Of a stretch of DNA of 47,676 bases, positions 38,456 to 47,608 are shown in pieces. The stretch is from an uncultured Clostridia bacterium. Its GTDB lineage: Bacteria; Bacillota; Clostridia; Oscillospirales; Ruminococcaceae. The first letter of the stretch is position 1. The number at the start of each line of letters is the position of its first letter. The notes beneath the pieces are model-generated. The model saw only the letters and a program-made list of their open reading frames with translations, was not told where the DNA came from and made no database searches. Made by a program: the position numbers and the translations under genes. The stretch covers positions 1-47,676 of the forward strand of contig CAOKWH010000015.1 of NCBI GenBank assembly GCA_948473085.1, given 5' to 3'.

Positions 38456-38959
38456 CTAACTTTCTGTTATTGAGTCCGCAAGCCGGCCAAAATTTTGCAG
38501 CTTGGGAAAATTCCATTGGCGCAACACCTCGTAGGCAGCCACTGCCACCGTGTTGGAAAGGTTCAGGCTCCGGGCCTCCCCTATCATAGGCAGGCGCACA
38601 CAGTTTTCGTAGTGGCGGCGCAGCAGGTCCTCCGGCAGGCCGGCGTCCTCCCGGCCAAAAAAGAGATAGACATTGTCCCGGTAGGCCACATCGCTGTACA
38701 CCCGCCCGGCTTTGGTGGTGAAGAAATAATAATCCCCACCGGGGTTTTTCTCAAAAAACTCCGCTATACTGTCATAATAGCTGATGTCCAGCAGGTGCCA
38801 GTAATCCAGCCCTGCCCGCTTCAAATGCTTATCATCCAAATCGAAGCCGAAGGGGCGCACCATGTGCAGCCGGGCGCCGGTGACGGCACAGGTGCGGGCG
38901 ATGTTTCCGGCGTTGGCATGGATCCGGGGCTCCACCAATACAAGATTTAATACAGGCAT
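38456..38959 (-). CDS. trmL: tRNA (cytidine(34)-2'-O)-methyltransferase TrmL
   Basis: 167-residue SPOUT-family enzyme that methylates the wobble ribose of certain Leu tRNAs. It forms a trefoil knot. Motifs: LVEPRIHANAGNIARTC, HMVRPFGFDLDDKHLKRAGLDYW, FFGREDAGLPEDLL and LNLSNTVAVAAYEVLRQ. Length is normal. The start at 38959 follows GGAGAG; the frame to 39028 is intergenic. With mnmA, this is the second wobble-modification gene in the window. Confidence 0.95.
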   Translation of the reverse strand: MPVLNLVLVEPRIHANAGNIARTCAVTGARLHMVRPFGFDLDDKHLKRAGLDYWHLLDISYYDSIAEFFEKNPGGDYYFFTTKAGRVYSDVAYRDNVYLFFGREDAGLPEDLLRRHYENCVRLPMIGEARSLNLSNTVAVAAYEVLRQWNFPKLQNFGRLADSITES

Positions 38960-39060
38960 TGTTCTCTCCAACTGTGGTGCAGGCCAATGGTAAATGTTAC
39001 GGTTGTTACATTCCCTATTATCCCCCACATTGCCCCATCCGTCAAGTGCTGAGGAATAAA

Positions 39061-39163
39061 TTCACAATATTCACAAAATATTTTCCCTTCCGGCCCGGGA
39101 TGTTTTACCTGAAAGTTCAAAAAATTCACAAAAAGTTCGCTTGAAATCCGCCCCGGAAGGGGA
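39061..39163. promoter_or_regulatory. TTCACAA direct repeats and promoter of the orphan ABC ATPase
   Basis: TTCACAA at 39061 and 39070 (9-base period), and TTCAAAA at 39116 with TTCACAA at 39125 (again 9). These lie upstream of TTGAAA (about 39141-39146), a 17-bp spacer and TACTAT. Repeats of this kind often bind response regulators. Confidence 0.5.
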
Positions 39164-39202
39164 TACTATAAATACATGTAACGGAAACGGAGATGAACTG
39201 CC

Positions 39203-39922
<720 letters not shown>

Positions 39923-39930
39923 TCCCCATA

Positions 39931-39960
39931 CAGCCTGCTTCCCGGGAAGCGGGCTGTTTT
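39931..39960 (+). terminator. Terminator after the orphan ABC ATPase
   Basis: CAGCC-T-GCTTCCCGGGAAGC-G-GGCTG hairpin followed by TTTT. It ends just before the hemW ribosome binding site. Confidence 0.8.
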
Positions 39961-39990
39961 GCATAGAACCCAAAAAGGAGGCCGAACACT

Positions 39991-41109
39991 ATGGGCAGCT
40001 ATGGCATCTACATCCACATCCCCTTTTGCCCCTCCCGGTGCGACTACTGCGATTTTTACACCCTCACCGGCTGCGGCCAGCTGTTTGAACCCTACACCCA
40101 GGCAGTTATCGCCTCGCTGCAAACTGCCCCCCTGCCCGGGGGCAGCCGGGTGGACAGCATCTATTTTGGCGGGGGCACCCCCACTATGCTGGGGGCCGGC
40201 CGCCTGACCGCCCTGCTGCAGGCCCTCAGGCAGCAGTACCAGGTGGCGCCGGATGCCGAAATTACACTGGAAGCCAACCCTGTCGCCCTGACCCTGCCCA
40301 TGCTCCAGCAGCTGCGGGCAGGGGGCTTTAACCGTATCTCCTTCGGGCTGCAGTCCAGCAGCGCCGGCCAGTTACAGGAGCTGGGGCGCACCCACACGGC
40401 GGATGGGGCGGCCCAAGCGGTGGCCCTGGCCCGGCAGGCGGGCTTTCTCAACATCTCGCTGGATATTATGCTGGGCCTGCCCCGCCAGAGCGTACAGGAG
40501 GTGCTGGACACCGTGGAGTTCTGCGCCCGGCAGCAGGTGCAGCACCTTTCGGCCTATATGCTCAAATTGGAGGAAAACACCCCGTTTGCCGCCCGCTACA
40601 CCGAAACGGATATTGACGAGGAGGTCCAGCGGGAAATTTACCTGGCTGCCGCCCGGCGGCTGGAGGAACTGGGATATGCCCAATACGAAATCTCCAACTT
40701 CGCCCAGCCGGGCTATGCCAGCCGCCACAACCTGAAATATTGGAACTGCCAGGAATATCTGGGCATCGGCCCGGCGGCCTCCTCCTTTTTGGAGGGGCGG
40801 CGGTTCACCTTCCCCCGGGATATTGAGGCCTTCCTGTCCGCCGCCAACCCCTGGCAGCTCCCGGTGGAGGAAGGCCCCGGCGGCGATTGGGAGGAACGGG
40901 TAATGATGTCCCTGCGCCTGACCCAGGGGCTCTGCCGCACAGACCTACTGGCCCTTTTCCCCGGCAAAGCCGGGGAGGCGGACGCCCTCTGGGGCCGGGC
41001 GGCGCCGCTGATGTCCGCCGGGCTGCTCACCTGCACCCCGGAACGGATTGTCCTAACCCGGGAGGGGTTCCTCCTCTCCAACAGCATCATCGCCCATCTG
41101 CTCTGGTAA
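39991..41109 (+). CDS. hemW: Radical SAM heme chaperone HemW
   Basis: 372 residues. The radical-SAM cluster motif is [11 protein letters not shown] (C-x3-C-x2-C, residues 13-20), with [10 protein letters not shown] and the ISFGLQS region after it, and a C-terminal HemN-like domain ([18 protein letters not shown]). HemW binds and delivers heme rather than making it; its annotation as coproporphyrinogen oxidase in older records is a family confusion. AAGGAGG precedes the ATG. A strong bidirectional terminator follows. Confidence 0.93.
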   Translation: MGSYGIYIHIPFCPSRCDYCDFYTLTGCGQLFEPYTQAVIASLQTAPLPGGSRVDSIYFGGGTPTMLGAGRLTALLQALRQQYQVAPDAEITLEANPVALTLPMLQQLRAGGFNRISFGLQSSSAGQLQELGRTHTADGAAQAVALARQAGFLNISLDIMLGLPRQSVQEVLDTVEFCARQQVQHLSAYMLKLEENTPFAARYTETDIDEEVQREIYLAAARRLEELGYAQYEISNFAQPGYASRHNLKYWNCQEYLGIGPAASSFLEGRRFTFPRDIEAFLSAANPWQLPVEEGPGGDWEERVMMSLRLTQGLCRTDLLALFPGKAGEADALWGRAAPLMSAGLLTCTPERIVLTREGFLLSNSIIAHLLW

Positions 41110-41137
41110 AAAACGGAAAACAGCGCCTCCTGGCCAT

Positions 41138-41176
41138 AAAAAAGGCAGCAGCCAAAACAGGCTGCTGCCTTTTTTA
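41138..41176. terminator. Bidirectional terminator, hemW and MerR gene
   Basis: Perfect stem AAGGCAGCAGCC / GGCTGCTGCCTT with A's before and T's after. Its right end overlaps the stop of the convergent MerR gene. Confidence 0.93.
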
Positions 41177-42055
41177 TGGCTCACTGGGGCCATTCCCCTG
41201 CTTTTTTCTTCCCTTTTTGCGGGTTGGGTCGGCCTCCGGAACCGGTTCCTCAATGCGCACCGACAGGCGGATGACATACTGCCGGGCATTTTCCACCGCC
41301 CAATCGCCAATAATTGTTTCCTCCACCACCCACTCGCTCAGAGGCAGGCCCTGGCTGTCGGCATACTGGACCAGGGTGTCCATTGTACCATCCAGCGTAT
41401 CATAGTCCCCATAGTGGTACATACACAGGTATTTCCCTGCCGGGGCGGATTCTGCCGCCGCCACATGCTCCCCCTTGGGCAGCCGGATGTAGTAGCGGCA
41501 GCCCCGGATATAGCTTTTCTGGCGGATGCCCGCCGTAGGGTGCAGCATCCCGGAACTCATCCCGATGGGATAGGGGCGAAAGTGTATCAGCTTTTGCAGA
41601 GCCAGGGCCATGCTGTAATAGTCGCTTTCCTCCTCCAGCTCCTCCGAGAGCAGCAGCTGCCGCTTTGGCTCCCGGATATAAAAGACCCCCCGGGGCTGGT
41701 TGAGCACATGTTCGGTGGCTTTCTGGGAATCCCGCAGGTTCTGCCGGACAATTCCCAGGTGGCGGATGCGCTGGGTAATCTTTTCCTCCTGCCGGCGCAT
41801 CAGCTGCATGGCCGCCTGCGGGGTGCGGTGCTCCAAATACTGCTTGATCTCCCCCAGGGACATGCCGGTTTCCCGCAGGTTGGAGATGGTGAGAAAGGTA
41901 TCAAACTGGAACACATGGTAGTAGCGATAGCCGTTTTCCCCCACATGGTACGGCTTTAAAATCCCCACCTCGTCGTAGTGGAACAGTGTGTGCTTGGTAA
42001 CCCCGCACAGCTGGGCAAAATCGCCGGTGGTCAGATACATAGAATCATGGAACAT
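41174..42055 (-). CDS. MerR family regulator with GyrI-like effector domain
   Basis: 293 residues, BmrR/BltR-like. The N-terminal winged helix is [40 protein letters not shown], followed by a dimerisation helix (residues 75-120). The C-terminal half is a GyrI-like ligand-binding domain ([38 protein letters not shown]). The C-terminus is Lys/Arg-rich. The divergent MATE pump gene has the 19-bp spacer promoter that MerR activators remodel, so it is the likely target. Site: GGAGGG about 10 bases before the ATG. Confidence 0.94.
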   Translation of the reverse strand: MFHDSMYLTTGDFAQLCGVTKHTLFHYDEVGILKPYHVGENGYRYYHVFQFDTFLTISNLRETGMSLGEIKQYLEHRTPQAAMQLMRRQEEKITQRIRHLGIVRQNLRDSQKATEHVLNQPRGVFYIREPKRQLLLSEELEEESDYYSMALALQKLIHFRPYPIGMSSGMLHPTAGIRQKSYIRGCRYYIRLPKGEHVAAAESAPAGKYLCMYHYGDYDTLDGTMDTLVQYADSQGLPLSEWVVEETIIGDWAVENARQYVIRLSVRIEEPVPEADPTRKKGRKKQGNGPSEP

Positions 42056-42071
42056 TTTAAAAATTCCCTCC

Positions 42072-42102
42072 TTGACTATCGGGTTACCCTGTCCATTATA
42101 CT
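42072..42102 (+). promoter_or_regulatory. MerR-type promoter of the MATE gene
   Basis: TTGACT (42072-42077), 19-bp spacer, TATACT (42097-42102), with a GGGT-T-ACCC dyad in the spacer. A 19-bp spacer is poor for RNA polymerase and is the hallmark of MerR-activated promoters. Confidence 0.85.
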
Positions 42103-42138
42103 GCTCTTACTGTCTTTTTACAAGGAGGCCCTTTTATC

Positions 42139-43494
42139 ATGAAACACGATATTTCCACCGAATTTACCCGGAGGCAGCTCCTCCAATTTTCGCTGCCCTC
42201 CATTGTGATGATGGTGTTTTTATCCATGTACACCCTTGTGGATGGCTTTTTTGTTTCCCGCTATGTGGGCACAGCGGCGCTTTCCGCCGTCAACATCACC
42301 TACCCAATAACCGGGGTGTTCCTGGCTGTGGGCATTATGCTGGCCAGCGGCGGCTGCGCTGTGGTGGCTGCCGAGATTGGCCGGGGGGAACAGCAGGCCG
42401 CCAACGCCCACTTTTCCCTGATCGTGCTGTTTGCCACCCTGCTTTGTGTGGCGGCATTGGCGCTCTGCCTGCGCTTTCTGGATCCCATGCTCCTGCTGCT
42501 GGGGGCGGAGGGGGAAACGCTAAAACTGGGCAGGGAATATATTGTCATCCTGCTGCTGTTTACCCCCCTCTCTATTCTCCAATGCCTGTTCCAGAACTTT
42601 TTTGTCACCGCCTCCCGGCCCGACCTGGGGCTGCTGCTGACTGTGGGGTCGGGCCTGGCCAATATGGTGCTGGACTATGTGTTTATTGTGCCCATGCAGA
42701 TGGGCATTGCCGGGGCGGCATTGGCCACAGCTGCCGGCTACGGCATTGCTGCCATAGGCGGCCTGTTCTTCTTTGCCCAAAACCGGGCGGGGCTATGCTT
42801 CACCTGGCCCCGGTGGGATCTGCACATATTAGTAGAAAGCTGTGCCAACGGCTCCTCCGAGATGGTAACCAACCTGTCCAACAGTGTTGTAACCGTGGTG
42901 TTCAACCTGCTGTTGATGCACTGGGTGGGTACCGAAGGGGTGGCGGCCATAACCGTAATTTTATACTGCCAGTTTTTGATGGCTGCCTTTTTTATGGGCT
43001 TCTCCATCGGTGTGGCGCCGGTATTCAGCTACCACTACGGGGCCAATAACTTTGCCTACCTGCGCCGGACGCGGGACGAATGCTTCCGGTTTATCCTGGC
43101 GGCATCGGTGGGGGTTTTTGCCCTCTCCTTCCTGCTTTCTGGGGGCATTGCGGTACTGTTTGCCCCAAAAGGCTCTCTCACCGCCCAACTGGTGGACCGG
43201 GGAATGCGCCTGTTTTCCTTCAACTTTCTGTTTGCCGGGTACAACATTTTTGCCTCGGCGCTGTTTACGGCACTGTCCGATGGCAAAACCTCCGCTATCA
43301 TCTCCTTTTCCCGTACCTTCCTATTCCTTTTGGCGGGTATCTGGCTGATGACCTGGCTGCTGGGGCTGGACGGCCTATGGCTTTCCATCCCGTTTGCTGA
43401 GCTGGTTACCCTGCTGTTCTCCCGTTGGTATGTGCAGCATCGCTTCCCGGTGTCCCAGCAGCCGGATAGCCCCGCGGCCGGCGGGGAATACTGA
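42139..43494 (+). CDS. MATE family efflux transporter (MepA-like)
   Basis: 451-residue membrane protein with 12 hydrophobic segments. Typical MATE segments: LLQFSLPSIVMMVFLSMYTLVDGFFVSRYVG, SGGCAVVAAEIGRGEQ, GIAGAALATAAGYGIAAIGGLFFF and GFSIGVAPVFSYHYGANN. Closest to MepA-like drug pumps of Firmicutes. Divergent from a MerR regulator that probably induces it on drug binding. AAGGAGG lies 15 bases upstream of the ATG, somewhat far. Confidence 0.93.
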   Translation: MKHDISTEFTRRQLLQFSLPSIVMMVFLSMYTLVDGFFVSRYVGTAALSAVNITYPITGVFLAVGIMLASGGCAVVAAEIGRGEQQAANAHFSLIVLFATLLCVAALALCLRFLDPMLLLLGAEGETLKLGREYIVILLLFTPLSILQCLFQNFFVTASRPDLGLLLTVGSGLANMVLDYVFIVPMQMGIAGAALATAAGYGIAAIGGLFFFAQNRAGLCFTWPRWDLHILVESCANGSSEMVTNLSNSVVTVVFNLLLMHWVGTEGVAAITVILYCQFLMAAFFMGFSIGVAPVFSYHYGANNFAYLRRTRDECFRFILAASVGVFALSFLLSGGIAVLFAPKGSLTAQLVDRGMRLFSFNFLFAGYNIFASALFTALSDGKTSAIISFSRTFLFLLAGIWLMTWLLGLDGLWLSIPFAELVTLLFSRWYVQHRFPVSQQPDSPAAGGEY

Positions 43495-43598
43495 GGAGGG
43501 AAACCCTTTGCCGTTTTTTGCCCTTGCATAGTTGTATTTGTATCCCAGGGTGATGTATAATCATAGTATAATGGTAAAATAGCTTGGGAGGTTTTTGG

Positions 43599-44963
43599 AT
43601 GGAACTGCAATTTGCGTGGAGAGATGAATTCAACATTGGTGTGCCGGAAATTGACCGGGACCACCAGCAGCTTTTTAATGTAATCAACAAACTGTACACT
43701 ATGCGGGAGGAAGGGAAAAGCAATCAGTGGGTGTGCCAGGAGAGCATCAAGTTTTTCCGGACACATGCGCTGAGCCACTTCGCCTCCGAGGAGGCCTATA
43801 TGCAAACCATTGGCTACCCCGGATTGGAGGCCCACAGAAGGATTCACAGCAGCTTTCGGGAAAATACCCTTCCTGCACTGGAAGCTGAGCTGGAAAAGAC
43901 CGAATATTCCACCGAGGCGATGGACCATTTTCTGGGGGTTTGCGCCGGATGGCTGATTTCCCATACCCTCACTGAGGACCTGGCCATCACCGGCAAACCG
44001 GTGCACCGTTGGGAAAACCTGCTCCCAGACGAAGAACTGACAGCAATGAAAAAGGTGATTATCCAGCTGGTGTTTGATATGTTCCACCTGGAATCCCAGC
44101 TGCTTAGCGATACCTATGGCGGCGAGGAATTTGGCAAGGGTGTCTACTACCATCTGGTATACGGCACCGAAACCGAGGAGGAAAAGCAGGAGGTCTTTCT
44201 GGTGTTTGAAGACCGGGTGCTGATAAACACAGTGGGCAAGATACTGGGCATTAAAACCAACAAATTGGACGATATGCTCATCCATGCCGCCCGCTACACC
44301 GCCCGGCAGTTTGTCAAGCAGGTGATGGAGCACTTCCCCTCCATGGATGGATACGAGCTGCGGGAGGAAAACCTGCTGTTCTATGACCAGTTCCAGAAGC
44401 ATTTCCAGCAGGAAAAGATGCAGATGGGCCTGCTATTCGACACCGGCGCGGGATACTTTGCCTTCTGCCTTATTGCCCCACACCTGCTTCAGCAGGGGAT
44501 TGGCACTCCTATCCAGCAGGAAAACGCCATGGCCGAGGTGGAGGAATACCTCTCCCAAAAACACCGCTTAGAAACTGGAAAAGCCAGCCAGAAGCCCAAA
44601 ATACTGCTGGTGGACGATTCGGCCACCATTCGCCAGGGTATGCAGCGGCTGCTGGAGGCCGACTACCAGGTGGCCATGGCCGATTCCGGCGTGGCGGCCA
44701 TCCGCGCCATCACGCTAAACCGGCCCGATCTGGTCCTGTTGGACTACGAAATGCCGGTGTGCGACGGCCGGCAGACCCTGGAAATGCTCCGCTCGGAGGA
44801 GGCCTTTGCCGATATTCCGGTTATCTTCCTCACCGGCCGGCGGGACCCGGACAGCATGATTCAGGTTATGCCCCTGCGCCCGGCAGGGTACCTGCTAAAA
44901 AGCTCCAAACCCGATGCCATCAAAAAGGAGATTGACGCCTTTTTTGCTAAGCTAAAGGCATAA
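43599..44963 (+). CDS. Hemerythrin - CheX-like - response regulator receiver fusion
   Basis: 454 residues in three parts. Residues 1-140: bacteriohemerythrin with its di-iron ligands (DRDHQQLF, FFRTHALSHFASEEAYM, AHRRIHSS, HTLTED). Residues about 155-330: weak CheX-like domain (GKGVYYHLVYG, VFLVFEDRVLINTVGKILGIKTNKLDDM); the catalytic E-x-x-N helix reads HAARYTARQ, so phosphatase activity is unlikely. Residues about 338-454: receiver domain with ILLVDDSATIRQGM, phospho-acceptor D in LLDYEMP, FLTG and YLLKSS. Probably links O2/NO or redox state to signalling. The start at 43599 follows GGGAGG. Promoter: TTGTAT, 18 bp, TATAAT near 43556. Confidence 0.88.
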   Translation: MELQFAWRDEFNIGVPEIDRDHQQLFNVINKLYTMREEGKSNQWVCQESIKFFRTHALSHFASEEAYMQTIGYPGLEAHRRIHSSFRENTLPALEAELEKTEYSTEAMDHFLGVCAGWLISHTLTEDLAITGKPVHRWENLLPDEELTAMKKVIIQLVFDMFHLESQLLSDTYGGEEFGKGVYYHLVYGTETEEEKQEVFLVFEDRVLINTVGKILGIKTNKLDDMLIHAARYTARQFVKQVMEHFPSMDGYELREENLLFYDQFQKHFQQEKMQMGLLFDTGAGYFAFCLIAPHLLQQGIGTPIQQENAMAEVEEYLSQKHRLETGKASQKPKILLVDDSATIRQGMQRLLEADYQVAMADSGVAAIRAITLNRPDLVLLDYEMPVCDGRQTLEMLRSEEAFADIPVIFLTGRRDPDSMIQVMPLRPAGYLLKSSKPDAIKKEIDAFFAKLKA

Positions 44964-45014
44964 CTGCACCAAAAGGAATGCCTGCCGCTAAGGGTAGGGA
45001 TCAGTAAAAATTAC

Positions 45015-45032
45015 AAGGCCAAACGGCCTTTT
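45015..45032 (+). promoter_or_regulatory. Hairpin touching a ribosome binding site
   Basis: AAGGCC-AAAC-GGCCTTTT ends directly at AGGAGG (45033-45038). It may be a weak terminator of the hemerythrin fusion gene that also modulates the next gene. Confidence 0.5.
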
Positions 45033-45045
45033 AGGAGGCACAAAA

Positions 45046-45726
45046 ATGAGTCGAATACCCCTTCGGCAAACGCTCCCAGCCCTGGCGCTGGCCGGGTTGA
45101 TGCTGCTTTCCGGCTGTGCAGGCGGCACGCCAAACCAGGACAAACTGGCAGCCCAGCTGTCGGAAAAATATGGAACCCCCTTCCAGCCCGACGGCGAACC
45201 CACCGAGAGCGGCCGGCACACCGAATACCGCTTTACTGCCACAGAATATGGGGACGAAACGGTCACCGCCTGGTACATCCCGGAGCGGGAGGTTGTGTAT
45301 GACAGCTTTCTCGGCACGAAGCTGGCCGAGGAGATTCCGGAGGAATTTGCCGCCCTGGTCCGGCCCATCCTGGGGGAGAATACCCGGGTGTTCTACCGCC
45401 CCAGCGGCCTGCCCGACTGCTTTGAAACAACAGCGGGCTTTACGGCCGCCGACTACCTGAAAAGCCCCGGCTGCTATGCCTCCATTGTCCTGTACACCGA
45501 CGCCCCGGCAGCGGAACACCCCACCCACAAGGCGGCGCTGCTTCAGGCGCTGATGGACAGCGGGTACAGCTGTTCCCTTCTGGTGGAGTATTACCCCTCC
45601 GTCGAGGCGTATGGCTATGAATCGGATGGCTATATCGGCAGTATCTCCATTGATGCCGATGGCGGGGAGATCCTGTTTACACAGGACAATTTCCCCGAAG
45701 AAGAACCCCCGGCAGACACCCAATAG
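45046..45726 (+). CDS. Lipoprotein of unknown function
   Basis: 226 residues. Lipobox LMLLSGC (Cys near residue 24), Gly/Thr spacer, then a mixed domain with LAAQLSEKYGTPF, RFTATEYGDETVTAWYIPERE and a long acidic C-terminal tail (PEEEPPADTQ). No family recognised. AGGAGG precedes the ATG, with a small hairpin just upstream. It is followed after 20 bases by a membrane sensor-like gene, so they may act together at the envelope. Confidence 0.82.
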   Translation: MSRIPLRQTLPALALAGLMLLSGCAGGTPNQDKLAAQLSEKYGTPFQPDGEPTESGRHTEYRFTATEYGDETVTAWYIPEREVVYDSFLGTKLAEEIPEEFAALVRPILGENTRVFYRPSGLPDCFETTAGFTAADYLKSPGCYASIVLYTDAPAAEHPTHKAALLQALMDSGYSCSLLVEYYPSVEAYGYESDGYIGSISIDADGGEILFTQDNFPEEEPPADTQ

Positions 45727-45746
45727 ACCCAGGGGAGGAAAACAGA

Positions 45747-46619
45747 ATGTTAAGGAAACTGGTATATTCCCGGCTGATTCGTCCGGTGCTGGCAGCAGTG
45801 ATGGTATTTTCCCTGTTTATCGGGGTATCCTGCGCCGCCTATCCGGCAGCCAAACAGAGCGAGGCCGTCACCTCCCTCACACACAACGCCCTGATTAACC
45901 TGCGCACCCTGTCCGTATCCATTACCGAACTGGGGGAGGACCGGCTCAAGGCCCTGGCCAACCTGCCCATGCAGGGCAACGACTTTAAAAAGCTCAGTGG
46001 CCTGCTCACCGAAGTGAAGGAATCCAGCGGCTATGAGCGCCTGTATCTGGTGGGCTATGTGGATGGGCAGCTGGTAACCCTGTGTGACAGCGACTATCGG
46101 GACACCGGCACCGCCGGGCTGACCTATTTTGCCCCGGGCAGCAAGCTGGAGGACAAGCTGGCCGCCAGCCTCTCCAACGGGCTGAAAAAGGTGCTGGAGG
46201 GCAAAAGCGACTATACCGCCTCGGAAAAGGTGTTTAACCGGGAGGAGGAACAGCTGCTGGGGGCCGTTGTGCCGGTGCGGGACCGAACCGGCGCTGTCCA
46301 GGGGGCATTGATTGCCGAACTACCGGCGGAGAACCTGCATTTTACACAGCTGGGCTTTTTGGATTTGGAACTGCTGAGCTATCTGGGCTTTCTACTCTTT
46401 GCCCTCTCCCTCTTGGCGCTGGTACTGCTGCACAAGCTGAAAAAGCGCTATGACCTGCGGGCACAGGAGAGCGCCCCTGTTGCCGAGGAACCTATGGACA
46501 GTGTAGCCGGCCTGTTTGAACTGCCCGAACCGGAGGAGCTGGGCTTTACGGCCGAGCCCCCTGTGCAGGAAGAGCCGCCAGCAGACACCGAAACCCCGGA
46601 ACCCCCGGCAGAACAGTAA
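45747..46619 (+). CDS. Cache-like membrane sensor without output domain
   Basis: 290 residues. A first hydrophobic segment (about residues 15-34), an extracellular region of about 165 residues of Cache/dCache type (SITELGEDRLKALANLPMQGN, then YERLYLVGYVDGQLVTLCDSDYRDTG and VPVRDRTGAVQGALIAELP), and a second hydrophobic segment (about 205-230). The rest is a short basic stretch and an acidic Pro/Glu-rich tail. The layout is that of a chemoreceptor or diguanylate-cyclase N-terminus, but no signalling domain follows. It may work with a separate protein. GGGGAGG precedes the ATG. Confidence 0.78.
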   Translation: MLRKLVYSRLIRPVLAAVMVFSLFIGVSCAAYPAAKQSEAVTSLTHNALINLRTLSVSITELGEDRLKALANLPMQGNDFKKLSGLLTEVKESSGYERLYLVGYVDGQLVTLCDSDYRDTGTAGLTYFAPGSKLEDKLAASLSNGLKKVLEGKSDYTASEKVFNREEEQLLGAVVPVRDRTGAVQGALIAELPAENLHFTQLGFLDLELLSYLGFLLFALSLLALVLLHKLKKRYDLRAQESAPVAEEPMDSVAGLFELPEPEELGFTAEPPVQEEPPADTETPEPPAEQ

Positions 46620-46631
46620 AAGGAGCAAGTT

Positions 46632-47255
46632 ATGGCAAAACAGTCCTGGCAGCCTGGGGCAATCATGGCCCCCATCCCTCCGGCGCTGGTGTCCTGCGGC
46701 AGCCTCGCCCAGCCTGGGCTGCTCACAGTGGGCTGGACCGGCATTATCAATACCCGGCCACCCAAAACCTATATTTCAGTGCGGCCGGAACGGTACTCCT
46801 ACCCTCTGCTAAAGGAAAGCGGCGAGTTTGTAATTAACCTTCCATCCGCCAATCTGGTACGGGCAGTGGACTTCTGCGGGGTGCGCAGCGGCCGGGATAC
46901 CGACAAACTGGCCCAGACCGGCCTGCACCTGGAACCGGCCGCCGAGGTTGCGGCCCCCATGGTGGCAGAGTGCCCCATCAACATCGAGTGCCGGGTTTTT
47001 CAAGTTCTGCCTCTGGGCAGCCATGACATGTTTTTGGCGGACATTGTAAAGGTGCATATAAACGAAACCTGTCTGGACAAAAACGGCGCCCTGGACCTGG
47101 CCCGGTGCAACCTGTTGGCCTATGCCCACGGCAGCTACTTTGCCCTGGGGGAAAAGTTGGGCACCTTTGGCTATTCGGTACGCAAAAGACCAGCTAAAAA
47201 GCCTGGCGGCCAAAAGGCCCCCGCTAAAAAACCACCTCATCGAAAAAGAAGGTAA
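46632..47255 (+). CDS. Flavin reductase family protein with basic tail
   Basis: 207 residues. Flavoprotein of the flavin reductase-like (FMN-binding split barrel) superfamily: GAIMAPIPPALVSCGS, LLTVGWTGIINTRPPKTYISVRPERYS, FVINLPSANLVRAVDFCGVRSGRD and MVAECPINIECRV match the family. The last 25 residues are an added Lys/Arg/Pro tail (KRPAKKPGG...), unusual for the family and perhaps for nucleic-acid or membrane contact. AAAGGAG precedes the ATG, 12 bases after the sensor gene. A terminator follows. Confidence 0.88.
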   Translation: MAKQSWQPGAIMAPIPPALVSCGSLAQPGLLTVGWTGIINTRPPKTYISVRPERYSYPLLKESGEFVINLPSANLVRAVDFCGVRSGRDTDKLAQTGLHLEPAAEVAAPMVAECPINIECRVFQVLPLGSHDMFLADIVKVHINETCLDKNGALDLARCNLLAYAHGSYFALGEKLGTFGYSVRKRPAKKPGGQKAPAKKPPHRKRR

Positions 47256-47283
47256 AAAGGCGCCCTGTTAAAGGGCGCCTTTT
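47254..47283. terminator. Bidirectional terminator
   Basis: AAAAAGGCGCCC / GGGCGCCTTTT stem with a short loop, between the flavin reductase gene and the convergent small gene. Confidence 0.88.
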
Positions 47284-47296
47284 GCTGTTCTTATGG

Positions 47297-47584
47297 TTAC
47301 AGGGTGCGTTCTACAACCTCCACCTGGGTGATAATGTCCCGGAGTTTATCCCCGCTGAAGGTCATGTCCAGTACCTCATCGGCTGTATAAAATATGATGT
47401 CCTCTCCTATTTCGCCTGGGCTCAGCTTCGTAATTGTAAAGCCAGGTCCCTCTCCTGTATATCGGCAAATTCCATACTCTATTCCCTTCCAGATAAAGCG
47501 GATTTCTCCGCCGTGCATCACTGCCAGGCTGAAATCTTCAATATCCTCAAAGGGGTCAAATCCATCAAGATAAATGTCTGCCAT
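47297..47584 (-). CDS. Small acidic protein, tandemly duplicated
   Basis: 95 residues, acidic, beta-rich (SLAVMHGGEIRFIWKGIEYGI, CRYTGEGPGFTITKLSPGEIG), no signal peptide. Unknown function. GGAGGAGGG precedes the ATG. A second copy of its 3' end starts 25 bases upstream on the same strand, so at least two paralogues sit in tandem. Tandem small acidic genes are often immunity genes of polymorphic toxins, but no toxin is visible here. Confidence 0.75.
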   Translation of the reverse strand: MADIYLDGFDPFEDIEDFSLAVMHGGEIRFIWKGIEYGICRYTGEGPGFTITKLSPGEIGEDIIFYTADEVLDMTFSGDKLRDIITQVEVVERTL

Positions 47585-47608
47585 ACTATTTCCCTCCTCC
47601 GCAAAGTC

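Noticed and set aside
39991-41109. Coproporphyrinogen III oxidase (HemN)
   Set aside because: The position, length and CDYCDF-type cluster motif fit the HemW heme chaperone, and no other heme-synthesis gene is nearby.
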